Assembly: GCA_037447655.1 (NCBI GenBank)
Contig: JBBHKE010001244.1
Location: forward strand, 415,795 to 479,794
Length of the DNA: 64,000 bases
Source: Zygnema cylindricum
Taxonomy: Eukaryota > Streptophyta > Zygnematophyceae > Zygnematales > Zygnemataceae
Direction: 5' to 3'
In this document: in pieces, positions 1-10,659 of the stretch
Layout of the letters: the number at the start of each line of letters is the position of its first letter
How positions within the stretch are numbered: the first letter of the stretch is position 1
Position numbers and translations under genes: made by a program
Notes under the pieces: model-generated
Databases searched by the model: none
Told to the model about the DNA's origin: nothing
The model's input: the letters and a program-made list of their open reading frames with translations, nothing else

Positions 1-670
1 CCCCCCCCCACCTCCCCCTCCCCCCCTCCCTCCCTCTCCCCCCCTCTCCTGTCACTGTCGCCTTCACGTCGAACCTCCCCAACGTCTCCGTCACCACAAA
101 CGGTTGCAACAGTCTCGCCCTCCACTCTAATTCCGGAAAGTACAAATCGTACGACGAATTATTAACTGCCACACGTCCCTCTCCTTCCTTCAACCAAACC
201 TTCGCCACACTACATTTTCTCCGTCCCGTCGCGTACGACCTCCCGAACTTATCGACCACTTGTACCCTTGACCGCAAAATTTCTTCTTGTTTTAATCTCT
301 CCATCTCTCTCCTCTCAGCCCTCTCCTCCGCCGATTTGTCGAAGGCTCGGAGTTCCTTAGGAGGAGGGAGGCCCGGGATCCCTTTCAAGTCTCGGTTGAG
401 GAGGAGGGACTCCATGTCGTCGTCATCCACACTAATTGTGGTGGAGTCAGGATTGGAGAAAAAGTCGGACGGAATTGGTTGAGGTGGGAGTGTGTCGTTG
501 AAAGGATCGACACCTTCTTCAACTTCTCCTTTTCCTCTTCCCTCTCCCCCTCCTGATTTTCCTCCTTCCCCTAGTTGTCCTCCTTTTCCTGTTTCTTTTC
601 CTGTTTCTCCTCCTGTTCCCGGTTTTTGTCTTTTTCCTAAAGTTTTGGCTGTATTCGTAAATTGTCTTAT
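1..670 (-). CDS. RPS9: Mitochondrial ribosomal protein uS9m (RPS9), 5' part; C-terminus beyond window
   Basis: Read on the minus strand from 670 towards 1, this is an open frame ending in a clear bacterial/organellar uS9 core: SYATGRRKCSVAKVW, then a GEGRVAVNN turn, YFPELEWR, LLQPF, TETLGRFDVKATV. In the family, this protein sits in the small ribosomal subunit near the decoding centre. The region before the core is long and rich in Gly, Lys and Glu (TGGETGKETGKGGQ) and starts with IRQFTNTAKTLGKRQK, which fits a mitochondrial targeting sequence and linker. The exon probably begins at 670 after an acceptor ctctcttcag. An ATG at 780 opens a different frame (MASLNLSFFSDSLG) that stops near 668, so the first exon or a short intron is not settled. 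The conserved GGG-SGQ-GAIR tail should follow DVKATV, but the frame runs into a purine-rich tract (minus sense) at 1-56, so an intron probably starts there. Confidence 0.82.
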   Translation of the reverse strand, partial: MRQFTNTAKTLGKRQKPGTGGETGKETGKGGQLGEGGKSGGGEGRGKGEVEEGVDPFNDTLPPQPIPSDFFSNPDSTTISVDDDDMESLLLNRDLKGIPGLPPPKELRAFDKSAEERAERREMERLKQEEILRSRVQVVDKFGRSYATGRRKCSVAKVWLKEGEGRVAVNNSSYDLYFPELEWRARLLQPFVVTETLGRFDVKATVTGEGGRGREGGRGRWGG

Positions 671-780
671 CTGAAGAGAGTCTCCAGGTGGACAAATGGG
701 AGAAGAAGAGAAGGAATTTGAGAAGCTATGGCATAGGACCCAAGGCTGTCTGAGAAAAAGGAGAGGTTTAGAGAGGCCAT

Positions 781-912
781 AAGAAGAGGAGGAGGGAGAG
801 GGAGAGGGAGAGGCTGGTGACACGTGTGAATTAATGAGAGTACGTGCCACGTGTGACAATGCTGACGAAAGATGACGTCGAGAGGCGGCCATAGAGAGCT
901 TATTTAAGAAGG
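781..912 (-). promoter_or_regulatory. Putative promoter of the uS9m gene
   Basis: Just upstream (minus sense) of the uS9m ATG at 780 lie two CACGTG G-box cores (821-826 and 848-853), a TGACGTCG CRE/as-1-like site at 873-880 and a TTAAATAA TATA-like box near 899-908. These are classical plant bZIP/bHLH motifs. The clustering is seen directly; the promoter role is inferred. Confidence 0.45.
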
Positions 913-1079
913 ATAAAAAGGAGTTAAGTGGAGGCAGAGAGGGAGGTGTCAGCCATGGATTAGTACAGGAATGGAATGTAAGGAAAGGAAAAAAAACAGG
1001 ATTCAAAGAAAGGAATTTAGATTTCTTAATTTTTATTTTTTAATTTTACTTATTGTTTCATAAACTACAATTTTTACTA

Positions 1080-1300
1080 GTTTAGGGTTTAGAATTGAAT
1101 GAGCTAGAACTAAATGAGGTATCAGATTTTCAACTCAGGTTTTCGTGTTCCGTGTTTAGGGTTTAAGTTTTAGGGTTCAGAGATTAGGGTTAAAGGTCTG
1201 TAATTTTAGGTTTAGGGTTCAAAATTTCCGGTATAAGGTTGGTGAGATTAGGTTTAGGTTATAAGGTTCGGTTTCAAGAAGATTAGGTATTAGAGTTAGT
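1080..1300 (+). repeat. Degenerate telomere-like TTTAGGG motifs
   Basis: Scattered copies of TTTAGGG/TTTAGGGTT variants (for example around 1080, 1155-1175 and 1205) are interspersed with AT-rich DNA. The motif is the plant-type telomere unit, but the copies are not in perfect tandem, so this is an interstitial or decayed stretch, not a chromosome end. No gene is seen between 1000 and 1800. Confidence 0.45.
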
Positions 1301-1799
1301 TAAGGGTCAGGAAACAATACAGAGTTATGTAGATTAATACTCGGGTATTGAGAGTTTAAACATTAGTTTAAACACTTGTGAGATATAAACGGATTAACCC
1401 TTGGCTTAGATTTGAAAATACATAGGAGAGGAGTTAAGGTGTAAAGTCTGAGAATTAAGAGAGGAGTTAGGATGTATGATTTACAAACTGAATTTAGAGT
1501 TGATATTTAAACATGTGAAGCAAAGGATGTAAATTTTGAAGTTAGGGTTTCATGGGGAATGCACATGTTGCCCAACCTCAAAAAAAACAAATATCACATG
1601 ATACTGCAATGGGAGAGAGAACCGTTAAAACTTAAAAGCTATAAGGTGATAAAATTGGTGACGAAAAAGACAGTATACCGTACGCTGTTTGGTTCGTACA
1701 GATAATCAGAAGGTACAATGGTTTAGACATTGTTAGGCTAAGTTTCATGTCAGTTGGGCGTCATTTGGAGCTACGTTACGTTATTTTGTTGTTCACAGT

Positions 1800-2880
1800 T
1801 TCAGTTTGAATCACGGATTCAGGCTTTATAGTTTGTTTTGGGATTCAGTTGGACGTTCGATGGCCACGCGGCACGCGCTACACCGTGACACCGTGTATCG
1901 CAATGTATTTTTGTGTATCGGCAAATTTATTATCGGCGATAAATCCTCTAGCCAATATCTCGATAATCGTTACAAAAGAAAAAAAATTAATAGAATCACA
2001 CAGATTTGGCGTGGACACTTCCAAATGCTAGGTGGACACCTCAAAAAAGACCGTACGATAATGTACCGTGATACGAAAGGACAAAGGCAAATTCTACGTG
2101 TACGTGGAGCCTGGCAAAGATTAGACAGTACGCCTGAAGGATTGGACGTCCAGGATCTACTCACGACAGGGTAGGGATCTCAACCGTCAAATGAAACAAG
2201 CCACCAGCATTATCCATACATAGTTCCACAGCAGCCCACTGCAGATAAACATAAATTCTGAGCATTTCCACCACCTTTTGGAAAAGCTCAAATCTCGTAA
2301 TGATTCAAGAATATCACAATGCCAATTCTGGATTTGAAGGAATTTACTCTTGATTTTACGAAGGCCATGGAGATTATACGGCCTCTCTTTGAAGAAGGGG
2401 AGGCCATGGAGATTATACGTCCTCTCTGCTAAGAAGGGATGGATGTACTAATTGAAGGTTTATGATGTCTGAAGGAAGGGTTTTGTTTCATCCCTTCTTC
2501 ACAAGGATGTTAAGAGCATGATATAACGAAAGTTTCAAAGGTATTTTGCGGACCCGCTCTCTCCTATTTACCTTGCTTTTGCGCTTGTTATTGTTAAATA
2601 CTACTTTCACCATTTTTTTCTCTATGTTTCTATTAATATCAGCACGTCTAACATTGCTGTATTTTGTTCAATGCTATCCTAATAAAACTATTGCTCGGAT
2701 TCCTTCAGGAACTTAGTAATTATTTCTCGGGATTCAACATTTTTCCGCATTGTCTGGTTATGTTGTCGTTTTGATTCTGTTGCTGATGTCAATTACTTGC
2801 GATGCTGATATCAAAATTGTTTCTGTTTTTGTTGCTGACCAGAACGGATGTTTAAACCGGTATCTCTTCGTTTCAATTTA
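1800..2880. other. No convincing gene; short 39-bp-period direct repeat
   Basis: A 122-codon open frame at 1806-2174 has no recognisable domain and crosses TATCGGCGATAAATC-type transposon-end sequence, so I do not call it. At 2363-2380 and 2402-2419 the 18-bp string GGCCATGGAGATTATACG occurs twice, 39 bp apart. Nothing else stands out. Confidence 0.4.
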
Positions 2881-3930
2881 CGTCTCGTTTTAAGAGATTG
2901 AGAGTGAAGGTGAAGGGCTTTGAAGGACGTTATTCATTTCTGTAACAAAAGAGGTAAGCGAATGTGTTGCTTTCCTTTCCTTGCTCTCCTAGTTATGGAT
3001 TAGTGATTGTCTTTTTTTCTTTCTCGTCCCTTTTACTAGCTCTTGTATAGCTCATGTGTCTCTATCTGCGGTAATATTGTGTCACAGTGATCATCATTCT
3101 TCTTTATTGTTATGTATTGTTCGTTATTCTTAATGGAAGGCACACCGCTGTTATAATAGATGATCATTGCGTTAGTCTGAAGACATTGGTCCTTTTCGTA
3201 TGTATGACTGGCGTGACTTTTTGACTTTTAAAGTAATTGTACCTACATGATTTCTGGTGATACTGACCAGTATTGCCCGTAATCGCACCGGGAAATGTAC
3301 GGTTTTTTTGGAAACCGTACAGTTTTCTGTGCGCTTACTTTGAGAACTGCGTCAGTTATGCAAGTGAATTATTCTACTCTACTCAAATGAAACATGAATC
3401 ATTTCAGATTGCAATTATTGCTTGTGCAATGTGGCTTATGATGGCATGTTTATCACCCCGTAATTGTGATCATGGTGATGGTACCAAAAATGTGTCCGCC
3501 TGCCACAATTCTGTTACCCACTCCTGTTATCCCTCTGGCCGCTGTCAGGGAAATGCCAAAATGTGTTGGATTATTCTAATTCGCGAGGATTGCGATGATT
3601 TTTCCGGTTGTGAATTGAGACTTTTCATTTATTCGTGGGAGGAATCTCTTAGTCTTATTTTGTTATCTTGGCCTAAAACTTGCAGCTTTTAAGTCTCAGG
3701 GATGCGGCCACGTGTCGTATTTGGATTTATCGTGTAGATCTGCCTGGAGTTCTGCTTCCAGATACTGTCAGGGTTTCAAGCTGTGATTGTGTCTCACTAT
3801 TTTTACTTCATTTTATGGACTTCCAATTTAAACCATATTCTTTCAATGTTGTTGCAGATTAGCCAAATGTACCTCCTTCAAAGGAAGGAATCTTCTGGGA
3901 AATCCTGAAAAGCATGAAGGGCTGTCCGTC

Positions 3931-4011
3931 ATGGATGCTGCTCCGTTTCTTCTTGAGAAGATTATAGGGACTTTAGCTGTCCTTGCTATTGGCTATAAAG
4001 CTTTGTATGCA
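3931..4011 (+). CDS. Candidate first coding exon, membrane-anchor N-terminus (unrecognised gene)
   Basis: An acceptor-like ttgttgcag at about 3857 precedes an open exon with ATG at 3931 and a good donor gtaaga after 4011. The 27 codons begin MDAAPFLLEKIIGTLAVLAIG and end YKALYA, a short acidic start followed by one hydrophobic helix, as in a signal anchor. The frame also stays open upstream of the ATG to the acceptor (LAKCTSFKGRNLLGNPEKHEGLSV), so the start is uncertain. A 5' UTR exon ending in a strong donor (AAGAG|gtaagcg near 2951) may belong to it. I do not recognise the family. Confidence 0.35.
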
Positions 4012-4222
4012 GTAAGACATGTCACTATTTGTCTTAATAACATTATGTATTTTTCCATCCGTTTTATTATAATTATCCATTCCTTTCAGTTGCATGCATG
4101 TTGAGGAGCTGAACTGATGGTGATGATCTGCATGGCTTTTTACTGTTTTATTAAGGCCTGGAGCATTGCAGGCTGTCTTGTGATGGATTTTTTTGAGGTT
4201 GTATTTTTTGTATAGATGAAAA

Positions 4223-4372
4223 ATGGTTGTAAGAGAAAAAGCTTGCCGCTTGGCCGATGATTATACTAAGATATTTGCTACTCTTGACAGAGTCTTCAAG
4301 GCTTTGTTTGATGAAAGCAATCCACCAAGATCTCTGAGGCCCTACCAGGAACAAGCTTTTTCAAGGTCTTAA
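4223..4372 (+). CDS. Candidate exon of the same unrecognised gene
   Basis: An open 49-codon stretch reads MVVREKACRLADDYTKIFAT, then LDRVFKALFDESNPP and RSLRPYQEQAF. Its composition looks like real protein. An acceptor-like tttttgtatag ends at 4215, but the frame has a TGA between that acceptor and the ATG at 4223. Either another acceptor (for example ggttgtaag) is used or the reading is accidental. A donor AAG|gtctta near 4365 is possible. The phase does not join cleanly to the exon at 3931-4011. Confidence 0.3.
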   Translation: MVVREKACRLADDYTKIFATLDRVFKALFDESNPPRSLRPYQEQAFSRS

Positions 4373-4711
4373 GAGTAGCCTTTTTATTTTTATGATGTGG
4401 CGTGTGTTTATACATTGTCCAGTTTATGCTGACTGCGTGCCTTTCTTGACAATTTACTTCCTGTGTTTTATTGGCCTTTCTTTCAAAACGAGGTAGTGGT
4501 AATCTAGTGGTTTATGCATATAATTTTTTTTGTTGTGTGTTGACCTAACTCATGTTTTTTTGAGACGCATGTCAAAGGTTTATATGTCGTGGTCACTGCT
4601 TCTGGAAACCTTTTTTTTGCGTCTTTAGTTATCTTTTCTTTGTAAGCACAGTTTGCATGTAAGGACTGCCAATTGAAAGGTAAGATTTTTAGTTCACCAT
4701 TAGAGCAGCTA

Positions 4712-4927
4712 CACTGTGTACCACTATTACTGTTAATGTTTTTTTCGCCACTTTAAAACATTTTTCTCAGTACACGCTTGTCCGATTATGGATCTGACGG
4801 TTGTGATTGAAAGCCAGAATTCTTACCTTCCCATTGTCCGTCTTTCATGTGAAAATTAGACATGTGTATGGAGAGAAGATGTTTTTATTGGCGAAAATAT
4901 TGTTAACACTCATCGTGATACACGGTG
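4712..4927. mobile_element. G-type MITE, TA target duplication
   Basis: The termini CACTGTGTACCACTATTA and TGATACACGGTG form inverted repeats flanked by TA. Inside, a long foldback pairs TTTTTTCGCCACTTTAAAACAT on the left with a matching arm near 4880-4900. The same internal design recurs at 30780-30982, 31308-31510 and the element interrupted at 25101. There is no coding capacity. Confidence 0.6.
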
Positions 4928-5820
4928 TAGTGTACACGGTCAAAGATACGTTATAATGTCTCAAGAAACCGGAATTAGGGAGGATAATGTGACTTGTGAT
5001 GATCTTGAAATGATTACAAATGAGATGAGGGTTGTCTAGGAAAATTGTCAAATGGTGAGACTAATTCAGTGTCTGCAAATTCCTACCCTCCACCTTTAAA
5101 TAGAATTTACGTTACCAATTTCTCCTCTATGCCAATATAGGTACACTTCACTCAGATTCATTTCCATATGTTTCAGGAGTTATTTGATATGTAAAACTGA
5201 TTCATGCGGCACATGGCAGTACATACATCAATTGCTCCTTTTTGTATCAAAGCATGTTGAAAGTGTTGGATATTACTTTTGGCGTGGAGTAGCGCACCCA
5301 GATTTGATTTTGAGTAAGAATGACTTGGGAAAATGATACCTAGACCAAATGACAGGAACAAATAACGCAGAGAATTGGTGCTGGTGCAAAAATAAGTCAT
5401 ATTTATGCCATGATCAACTTTAATTCAGTTTGTAGGATGATTAGCTTTTGAATTGTAAATCAGCTAAGGGATGACACTGTTGGAATGTGTGTCAAAACTA
5501 ATATGTGTATGTTAACTAATTTCAATGTTCTGTTGGTGTTAAGTAATTGAGGCCAACATAGTGTTCAAAAAACTAATTATCTCCTAACGCGAGCAATTAA
5601 TGTATGACAATGGTGATTTTACTGCGATTTAAATGGTTGTTCTCAAAATTTTTGCTTTTTTGGTGGCAAAGTGTAAACATAGAAATTATGTGTGGTCTAA
5701 ATATGGCTTTGATTGTATGGCATTGTATGGCATTATTCCATACCTTGACGGGAATATACATCTGCAGTCCTGGCCCTTAAATTATCTAATTGTATCTTCG
5801 GTGTAAATGTTGCTTGTTTA

Positions 5821-5864
5821 CCCCGGACTCAAATGGTTTACCATCGTGCTTTTTAATTTATCCT
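5821..5864 (+). repeat. Dispersed 44-bp repeat, copy 1
   Basis: CCCCGGACTCAAATGGTTTA followed by CCATCGTGCTTTTTAATTTA and TCCTG. Close copies occur at 7297-7336 and 19361-19406, all in the same orientation. The three copies are embedded in otherwise unrelated DNA. Confidence 0.6.
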
Positions 5865-7296
5865 GCCCCCCTTTTTTTTTGTATTTTTTTTAGTGGTTGT
5901 TTGTGTGTATTTATTTTACATGCCATTTTTCAGTGTGTTCACTTTGCTTTTCTTTTTTGCCCAGCTTTTAGTTTTTTAGTTTTGTCAATCACCCTTTTTG
6001 TTCTCTTTGACTCAGATAATTCATCATCACGTTCGTTCATTCAGTCTACATGAAAACTAAGTGAAACAGACCATAAATGCATTCCAAAACTTGTCAACTT
6101 GAGGTATTGAGAGGATATTTTGCACCTCGACATTAAAACAACTCTGTACCGCATGTCATAGGAATTCTGTGAACCATTTACAGTCTTATCAAGAAAAAAA
6201 GTCTCAATGCCAATACCTTTATTGTAAGGATCCACATGATTGTTAGTTCCAGTGAGGAAAAAATGCCCAAAAACTGAGGTAACTCTACAAGAGGTGGTTA
6301 TGTGGAATTGATAACTCTTTTTAACTTTCATTTGATGTACATTTTGTTGAATTACGCGCTACTTCTGAAATTTTACAAAGTATAACACTAAGCTGTAATG
6401 AGTATGATATATCCAATGCGTTACTGTTGTTTCATGTCTATTTCATGTGGATTCTTGCAGTTTCACAGCTTGTGTACAGGGTACCTTTGCCCTTTCGTGT
6501 ACTTGAGACATGTTAGGCGATTCTTTGATTCTACATGGAACATGGTCTAATTTGAAACTACAGCGGCCTTCAACTTCTCAAGTTAGTGGGATTCCCTAGT
6601 TGTACCTAAATGTATTGCGTCTTCCATTGAATGTGTGCCCAAGTTTTATAGCAAGTGCGTTTCTTTGTTGTTTTCCTTGAAATTTGAATGATGCATCAAG
6701 ATAATGTACGAAGAAAGTGCATCAACCGAATTACAATTGACATCATCTTGAACTATTATGTACTTCTTCCTGACTTCGTCCCATTGCCATGTCATCCCAG
6801 CTCATCTTCAAAATCCAACGTAAGTCGATTCTAGAGTCGATATAAATAAAAGCAACACTTAACCAACAAAAAGGAAAATGTCTTCACATGTTTCACACGA
6901 TGTGGAACATTTTTGCATGGTGGGGAATACAAGTTGCTGCTTTGTTGTGCAAGTCACGCGTGTATGGAAAAAAAAATCGAAAGGGTCTTGGATCTTCCGA
7001 TATTATGAATAATTTTACACTATTACTTTCTTACATAAGAAGAATGTCATGCATGGTACCTTTTCTAGCACGTCGGTCAAATTCAAATTCAAATTGCCAT
7101 TGCAATTCAACTAGGGTTGCCCTCTCATGGTAAACTTGGATCCGAACTTAGGCTTTTTTGCCATAGTTCACGGTTAGGGTTAAGGTTAGATTTATCGATT
7201 ACGACGTAGTGGTTCAATGGCAAAATCAGGTCTACCAAATTAAGGTTTAAGTTAAAAGGGTTTTTTAGGATTTTTTTTATAGTTTTTTAAGGTACT

Positions 7297-7336
7297 TACT
7301 CAGACGTTTTACCATCGTGCTTTTTAATTTAATCTG
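7297..7336 (+). repeat. Dispersed 44-bp repeat, copy 2
   Basis: TTACTCAGACGTTTTACCAT continuing into CGTGCTTTTTAATTTAATCT: the same core as at 5821 and 19361 with a few substitutions and a small deletion. Confidence 0.55.
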
Positions 7337-7676
7337 TTTCGTTCATTGAAAAATAAAATTAAGGTTAAAGTTAAAACGGTTGAAATAATTTGTTACACAT
7401 TGACGTTCACCTAGCTTTTGTTCACTGCAATAATTTAATGGTGTCTTGCGCGCAACACTTATTCACATCTGATCGTGACAATTTTGTCAGGGTAACCCTT
7501 GCACGTGTCGATTGTTTTTATGAAGGTTGACGTTCACAAGGGCGGCAAATCTCTAACTGGTTAATTACACTTTCTTGCTGGTCAAATTACACCGCGCATC
7601 ATTACTAAAGTTATAACACTAGATTTGTCACTACTATTTTTGGCCAAAATAAAAAATAACTAAATGAGCAACACTA

Positions 7677-8198
7677 CACCGCCAATCGCTATTAGAGCAA
7701 AGGAATAAATAGCGTAAAAAAATAATTAGTGTTATTAACGCTAATTGGGAAAAAAAATAAAATCAAAAAAATATATATACTACACCGCGAATCGTAATTA
7801 GAGTAAATTACTCTAATTCGGTCGCTCGAAATTTCGACTCTATCACATCAAATAGAGTAATCGATTCTAATTTTTTCATTATTCTAATTTAGGTGAGGTT
7901 TAATTCTGAATATTCGAGTTTGCGTCTCTTTTCCCAATGCACATTCACATTCGTGCGCAATTATATTAAATGACTTTTGGTACATTTTTATTTCAAAATG
8001 TACATTTTGGTACGGACAAACCATGTCCGTACACCACACTATAAACACCGCAGTGTACTTCCGTTATTAACGCTAATCAAAAAAAGAACCCTAAAAGCCG
8101 TAAAGGAAAAAATATAATTATGGATTGTATTTCAGGTTTAAAAAATTTAAAAAGGGGCACCGAATTAGCGTTATTTACTCTAATAGCGATTGGCGGTG
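7677..8198. mobile_element. E-type MITE nested inside 7590-8282
   Basis: Starts CACCGCCAATCGCTATTAGAG after TA 7675-7676 and ends CTAATAGCGATTGGCGGTG before TA 8199-8200, a near-perfect inverted repeat. Its right half (ACTTCCGTTATTAACGCTAAT and the TGTCCGTACACCACACTATA segment) matches the element at 23696-24685 in inverse orientation. Its middle has been replaced or invaded by another terminus at 7783. Confidence 0.7.
7783..7905. mobile_element. Half-element: left arm of an E-type MITE
   Basis: CACCGCGAATCGTAATTAGAG, then ACTCTAATTCGGTCGCTCGAA and an ATAGAGTAATCGATTCTAA segment. The same left arm recurs at 29667-29797, 49129-49250 and 61203-61330. Only the copy at 49129-49628 has a matching right end. 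Here the arm is fused into the interior of the host element. Confidence 0.55.
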
Positions 8199-8282
8199 TA
8201 TCGGACTATAAATTATTAGTATTATATTCTTGTTTAGGACTGACACTAATAAAATCCTTACACTAATTACGATTGGCGGGTG

Positions 8283-8790
8283 TAGTCAACAGCCGTCAAA
8301 TCCTGACTTTACTGTACCAGATTTGTACTATTGTGTACGAGGATTGTACCATTCTGGAGACGCTGACGTCGGCGTTTTCGCCCAGCCAGAATGACGTATG
8401 CGCATATCATTTTCCAACATCTTTTTCCGTGCACAAATATCCGAATGTCGATTGGAGACCGCCAATCATGAGGTGTGAATCTTGACTCTCAATCGCGACC
8501 TTCGGATGAACAATCCCACGTGTGCACAGAGAAAAAATATTTTAAGTGGAGAAAAAATGTTTTAAGTTGTGAAAAAGAACAGGCGATAACTCTAGTGGGC
8601 CGTACTCCAGCGCCTAAAATTGCTCATCGCTGTTACATAATTAATTAATTGTTATCATTCTTACCTTATTAAATGCGATCTCACTAAATTATTGTTTATT
8701 GGCCACCGAACCAACTAAATGTTGTAAACACTGTTTTATGATGTTAAATCGAAAATATACTTGCTCGAATTAGAGTGGGTAACTCTAATA
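8283..8790. mobile_element. Remnants of G/E-type MITEs
   Basis: Segments resembling the internal parts of the G-type MITEs (ACATCTTTTTCCGTGCACAAAT, CCACGTGTGCACAGAG, TTTTAAGTGGAG) lie at about 8410-8580. CTCTAATAG at 8783-8791, together with GGATGGGCAATGTGC after 10356, looks like a MITE right end split by the hAT-A insertion. No gene is seen. Confidence 0.4.
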
Positions 8791-8792
8791 GG

Positions 8793-10356
8793 TAGTGTTG
8801 GGTATCGGGTAAATTCATATCGCGATAATCTCGATATTCGATAGATTGAATATCGATCGAGAAGAATCCTTGATATATCGTACCGAGACCAACATAAATT
8901 ATCGCGATATATATCGCGATGTATAGTATTTTTTAAATTTAATATTTTTATTTTTTTATATAATATGTTATTTTAGCGAAAAAGTCAAATTGTCTAATAC
9001 GCCACGTACGCCGTGATTTTCGTTCCGTGACTTAAAGGTAGACGCCGCAAAATGTAACCGACAAAAAAGTACTAGTTCTGTAATTCTAATGATTACTTAT
9101 TTGGGATATGGTTAGAGCGTGTCCCCATGTAGCCGATATTTTGAAACGTTATTTTGGAATTTAGCGCTGATTTTACGGTGTACTTTTCAAAGTGTGCCTA
9201 TGTGAATCGTTACTTGCGCGTTCATTATTTTGAATATGTGGCAGTTGTACACGTCGCCAATACTTGCGACACCTGTAGACGCCGACAAACTGCTGACATT
9301 TGTAGACGCCAACGATCTCGGAACAAACTGCGGACATTTGTACTCCACAAAGAGCTCCTGACATACTGGGACAATTGTCGACGGCAACTGTCATTGGTTG
9401 ACGCCCACACATGAAGGACATAAGCAATCGCCTACGTCTACAAAATGACATTTGTAGACGCCCACAAGTGGACAACATAAGCAAACGGACAAACAATTTT
9501 TTTTTTGTGTATTCTCCCAACTGCAAAAAAACAAATGAAAACTTTTGACGCGTGCAACCCAGGCTTTCTATTCGTCCAATAGGGTAGTATTTTGATTAAA
9601 AGCAGGTCGCGATTTGATTCCAGTGCAAGTGTGAAGATGAGCTGGAAGTGGGTCGCGATGATAATACTGCCAAATCGCCGTACCTTTCAAGTTCCAAGAT
9701 GACGCAAAATGTATTTGAGTTTTTGCCCATTTGTCGTACGGCATAATATTTGTAAGTAGGAAGTCCCATTTTCTGTGTAAACGACGAAAAAAAACCCTTA
9801 CTTGAACACATGGGGACACGCCCTTACATGAGGAGGTCTCTGTAATTGTACGGACAACAAAATTTATGCATTACAGAGGCCTCGGGTACATCACGTATCG
9901 TTTTTAAATAAGTTTTACATACGTGTTCTGATATGAGTGGTTCCACGTAAGCTGACTAACAAATCTAAAAAATCATCAAATATTTGGAAACCGACCTTTT
10001 TCGTCTGGAAAGTCGTACTTGCGTATGACGTACGTGTACTTCACAAGTGTACCTCGTCAATGTACCTCAGAGATCTCCTTAACTCTGTTACTTTCAGGAA
10101 AAAACCGTATTTCTTTCCGGCAAAGATTTTACAGTCACTTTGTCAAAAGTCACGTGACTTTGATAACCTGTGAGATTTTTTTTTTTTTTTTTTTTTTAAA
10201 GCTTCGATATATCGAAAATACGATATATTGGATATATATCGGCGATATATCGCGATGATTTGATATTCGATATATCGAAAGGATATATAGATTATCGGGT
10301 ACCTGAAATTCGATATATATCGAATATCGACAAACTGTCCTCGATACCCAACACTA
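8793..10356. mobile_element. hAT-A element, copy 1, with perfect 8-bp target duplication
   Basis: The left terminus TAGTGTTGGGTATCGGGTAA and right terminus CGATACCCAACACTA form inverted repeats. They are flanked by CTAATAGG at 8785-8792 and again at 10357-10364, an exact 8-bp duplication, the signature of hAT transposons. The subterminal DNA on both sides is packed with TATATCG and CGATATATATCG palindromes. No transposase frame is present, so it is non-autonomous. It carries a nested B element at 9115-9823. Shorter relatives at 17612-17922 and 25101-25495 share the ends. Confidence 0.85.
9115..9823. mobile_element. B element (TTA target duplication), nested in hAT-A copy 1
   Basis: Termini GAGCGTGTCCCCATGT and ACATGGGGACACGCCC, flanked by TTA at 9112-9114 and 9824-9826. 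A TTA/TAA duplication with G-rich termini is the pattern of PIF/Harbinger MITEs. The interior has repeated TTGTAGACGCC motifs (9265-9320, 9440-9480). Frames here (for example 9154-9414) are not gene-like. The right part (9640-9817) is nearly identical to 56738-56898. Confidence 0.75.
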
Positions 10357-10381
10357 CTAATAGGGATGGGCAATGTGCTAT

Positions 10382-10530
10382 AATGGCTCTTGTACCTTAG
10401 GGTTTCTGGAATTGTCTAGGGTTAGGGTTTACGTTTAGGGTTTAGAGCTAGGGTTTAGGGCCAGGGTTTAGGGTTAGGATTAGGTTTAGGTTAGGGTTTA
10501 CGGCTAGGATTTTAGGGTTAGGGCGGAATC
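10382..10530 (+). repeat. Interstitial telomere-like array (TTTAGGG)
   Basis: A dense run of TTTAGGG/CTAGGGTT variants: AGGGTTAGGGTTTACG, TTTAGGGTTTAGAGC, TAGGGTTTAGGGCC and so on, about 12 imperfect units in roughly 150 bp. It starts some 25 bp after the right end of the hAT-A insertion. Confidence 0.7.
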
Positions 10531-10659
10531 TAAGCAAGTTTACGACTGAGGTTCTGGTCCAATTTTCACATTTTTGTTGTACGGAAGAGCTCTTTCAATT
10601 CATAATCTTTTGTCCTATTCTCGCACTTTGGTCGGTAAGCGTGTCTCTATTTAGGGCAC

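Larger units (their letters stand above)
4940..7560. other. Intergenic AT-rich stretch, no gene supported
   Basis: About 2.6 kb without a frame that looks like protein. It contains one copy of a dispersed 44-bp repeat (5821-5864), another at 7297-7336, and a few TTAGGGTT-like motifs near 7160-7200. Short frames here have low-complexity or membrane-like composition and no splice signals that join them. Confidence 0.4.
7590..8282. mobile_element. Outer H-type MITE interrupted by another MITE
   Basis: The left end CACCGCGCATCATTACTAAAG begins after TA at 7588-7589. The right end CTAATTACGATTGGCGGGTG is followed by TA at 8283-8284. Between them lies a complete second element (7677-8198). This nesting is seen directly in the paired termini. 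Confidence 0.6.

Noticed and set aside
9154-9526. Cys/Arg-rich frames on both strands (CRRRQTADICRRQ type)
   Set aside because: They arise from repeated TTGTAGACGCC words inside a non-autonomous B element.
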